Source of the DNA: Bacteroidales bacterium
Lineage (GTDB): Bacteria > Bacteroidota > Bacteroidia > Bacteroidales > UBA12481
Assembly (NCBI GenBank): GCA_028707745.1
Contig: JAQWAJ010000078.1
Coordinates: 1-7,390 of the forward strand
Length of the DNA stretch: 7,390 bases
Direction: 5' to 3'
Every line of letters begins with the position of its first letter. Position 1 is the stretch's first letter. Below, in pieces: positions 7,372 to 7,390 of this stretch. The position numbers and the translations under genes are program-made. Under the pieces are notes generated by a model. That model saw only the letters and a list, made by a program, of their open reading frames with translations. It did not search any database and had not been told where the DNA came from.

Positions 7372-7390
7372 CAAAATTGCTGAAAAAAAG

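Overview
The window looks like a chromosomal segment of a Bacteroidota organism, probably Bacteroidales or a related free-living order. The evidence is indirect: starts lack Shine-Dalgarno sequences, a near-consensus Bacteroidota -33/-7 promoter precedes the large gene, base composition is close to balanced, and all three exported proteins (large fusion protein, peptidase, GH43) have Sec signal peptides suited to a carbohydrate-degrading periplasm. No RNA gene, insertion sequence, CRISPR array, SusC/SusD pair or regulator is visible.

Layout. Positions 1-3951, minus strand: one very large open gene that runs off the left edge (1317 codons visible, no stop). It encodes a secreted multidomain protein with an N-terminal domain of an uncharacterised secreted family, a class I glutamine-amidotransferase-like domain, and a glycogen-debranching-enzyme-like unit (beta-sandwich plus (alpha/alpha)6 barrel). 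Positions 3952-4094: a short divergent intergenic region with a candidate promoter for the large gene. Positions 4095-5723, plus strand: a secreted M28-family zinc aminopeptidase with all metal ligands. Positions 5724-5955: a convergent region with a weak terminator candidate and a doubtful 63-codon ORF. Positions 5956-6918 (or 6927), minus strand: a secreted GH43-type glycosidase. Positions 6979-7371, minus strand: a small cupin protein, probably co-transcribed with the GH43 gene.

How they fit together. The fusion protein and the GH43 enzyme point to breakdown of plant-type or alpha-linked glycans outside the cytoplasm. The peptidase may process peptides in the same compartment. The cupin could bind a sugar or act as an accessory isomerase-like protein, but nothing here proves that. 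The strand arrangement makes a single operon impossible.

The most unusual signals lie inside the large gene. One is a heptanucleotide satellite, partly organised as three perfect 21-bp copies, that forms part of the signal peptide. The other is a GC-rich double-hairpin element of 49 bases carried in frame, exactly in the linker between the first two domains. These look like mobile or expandable sequence tolerated in non-structural parts of a protein. I see no convincing new defence or signalling system.
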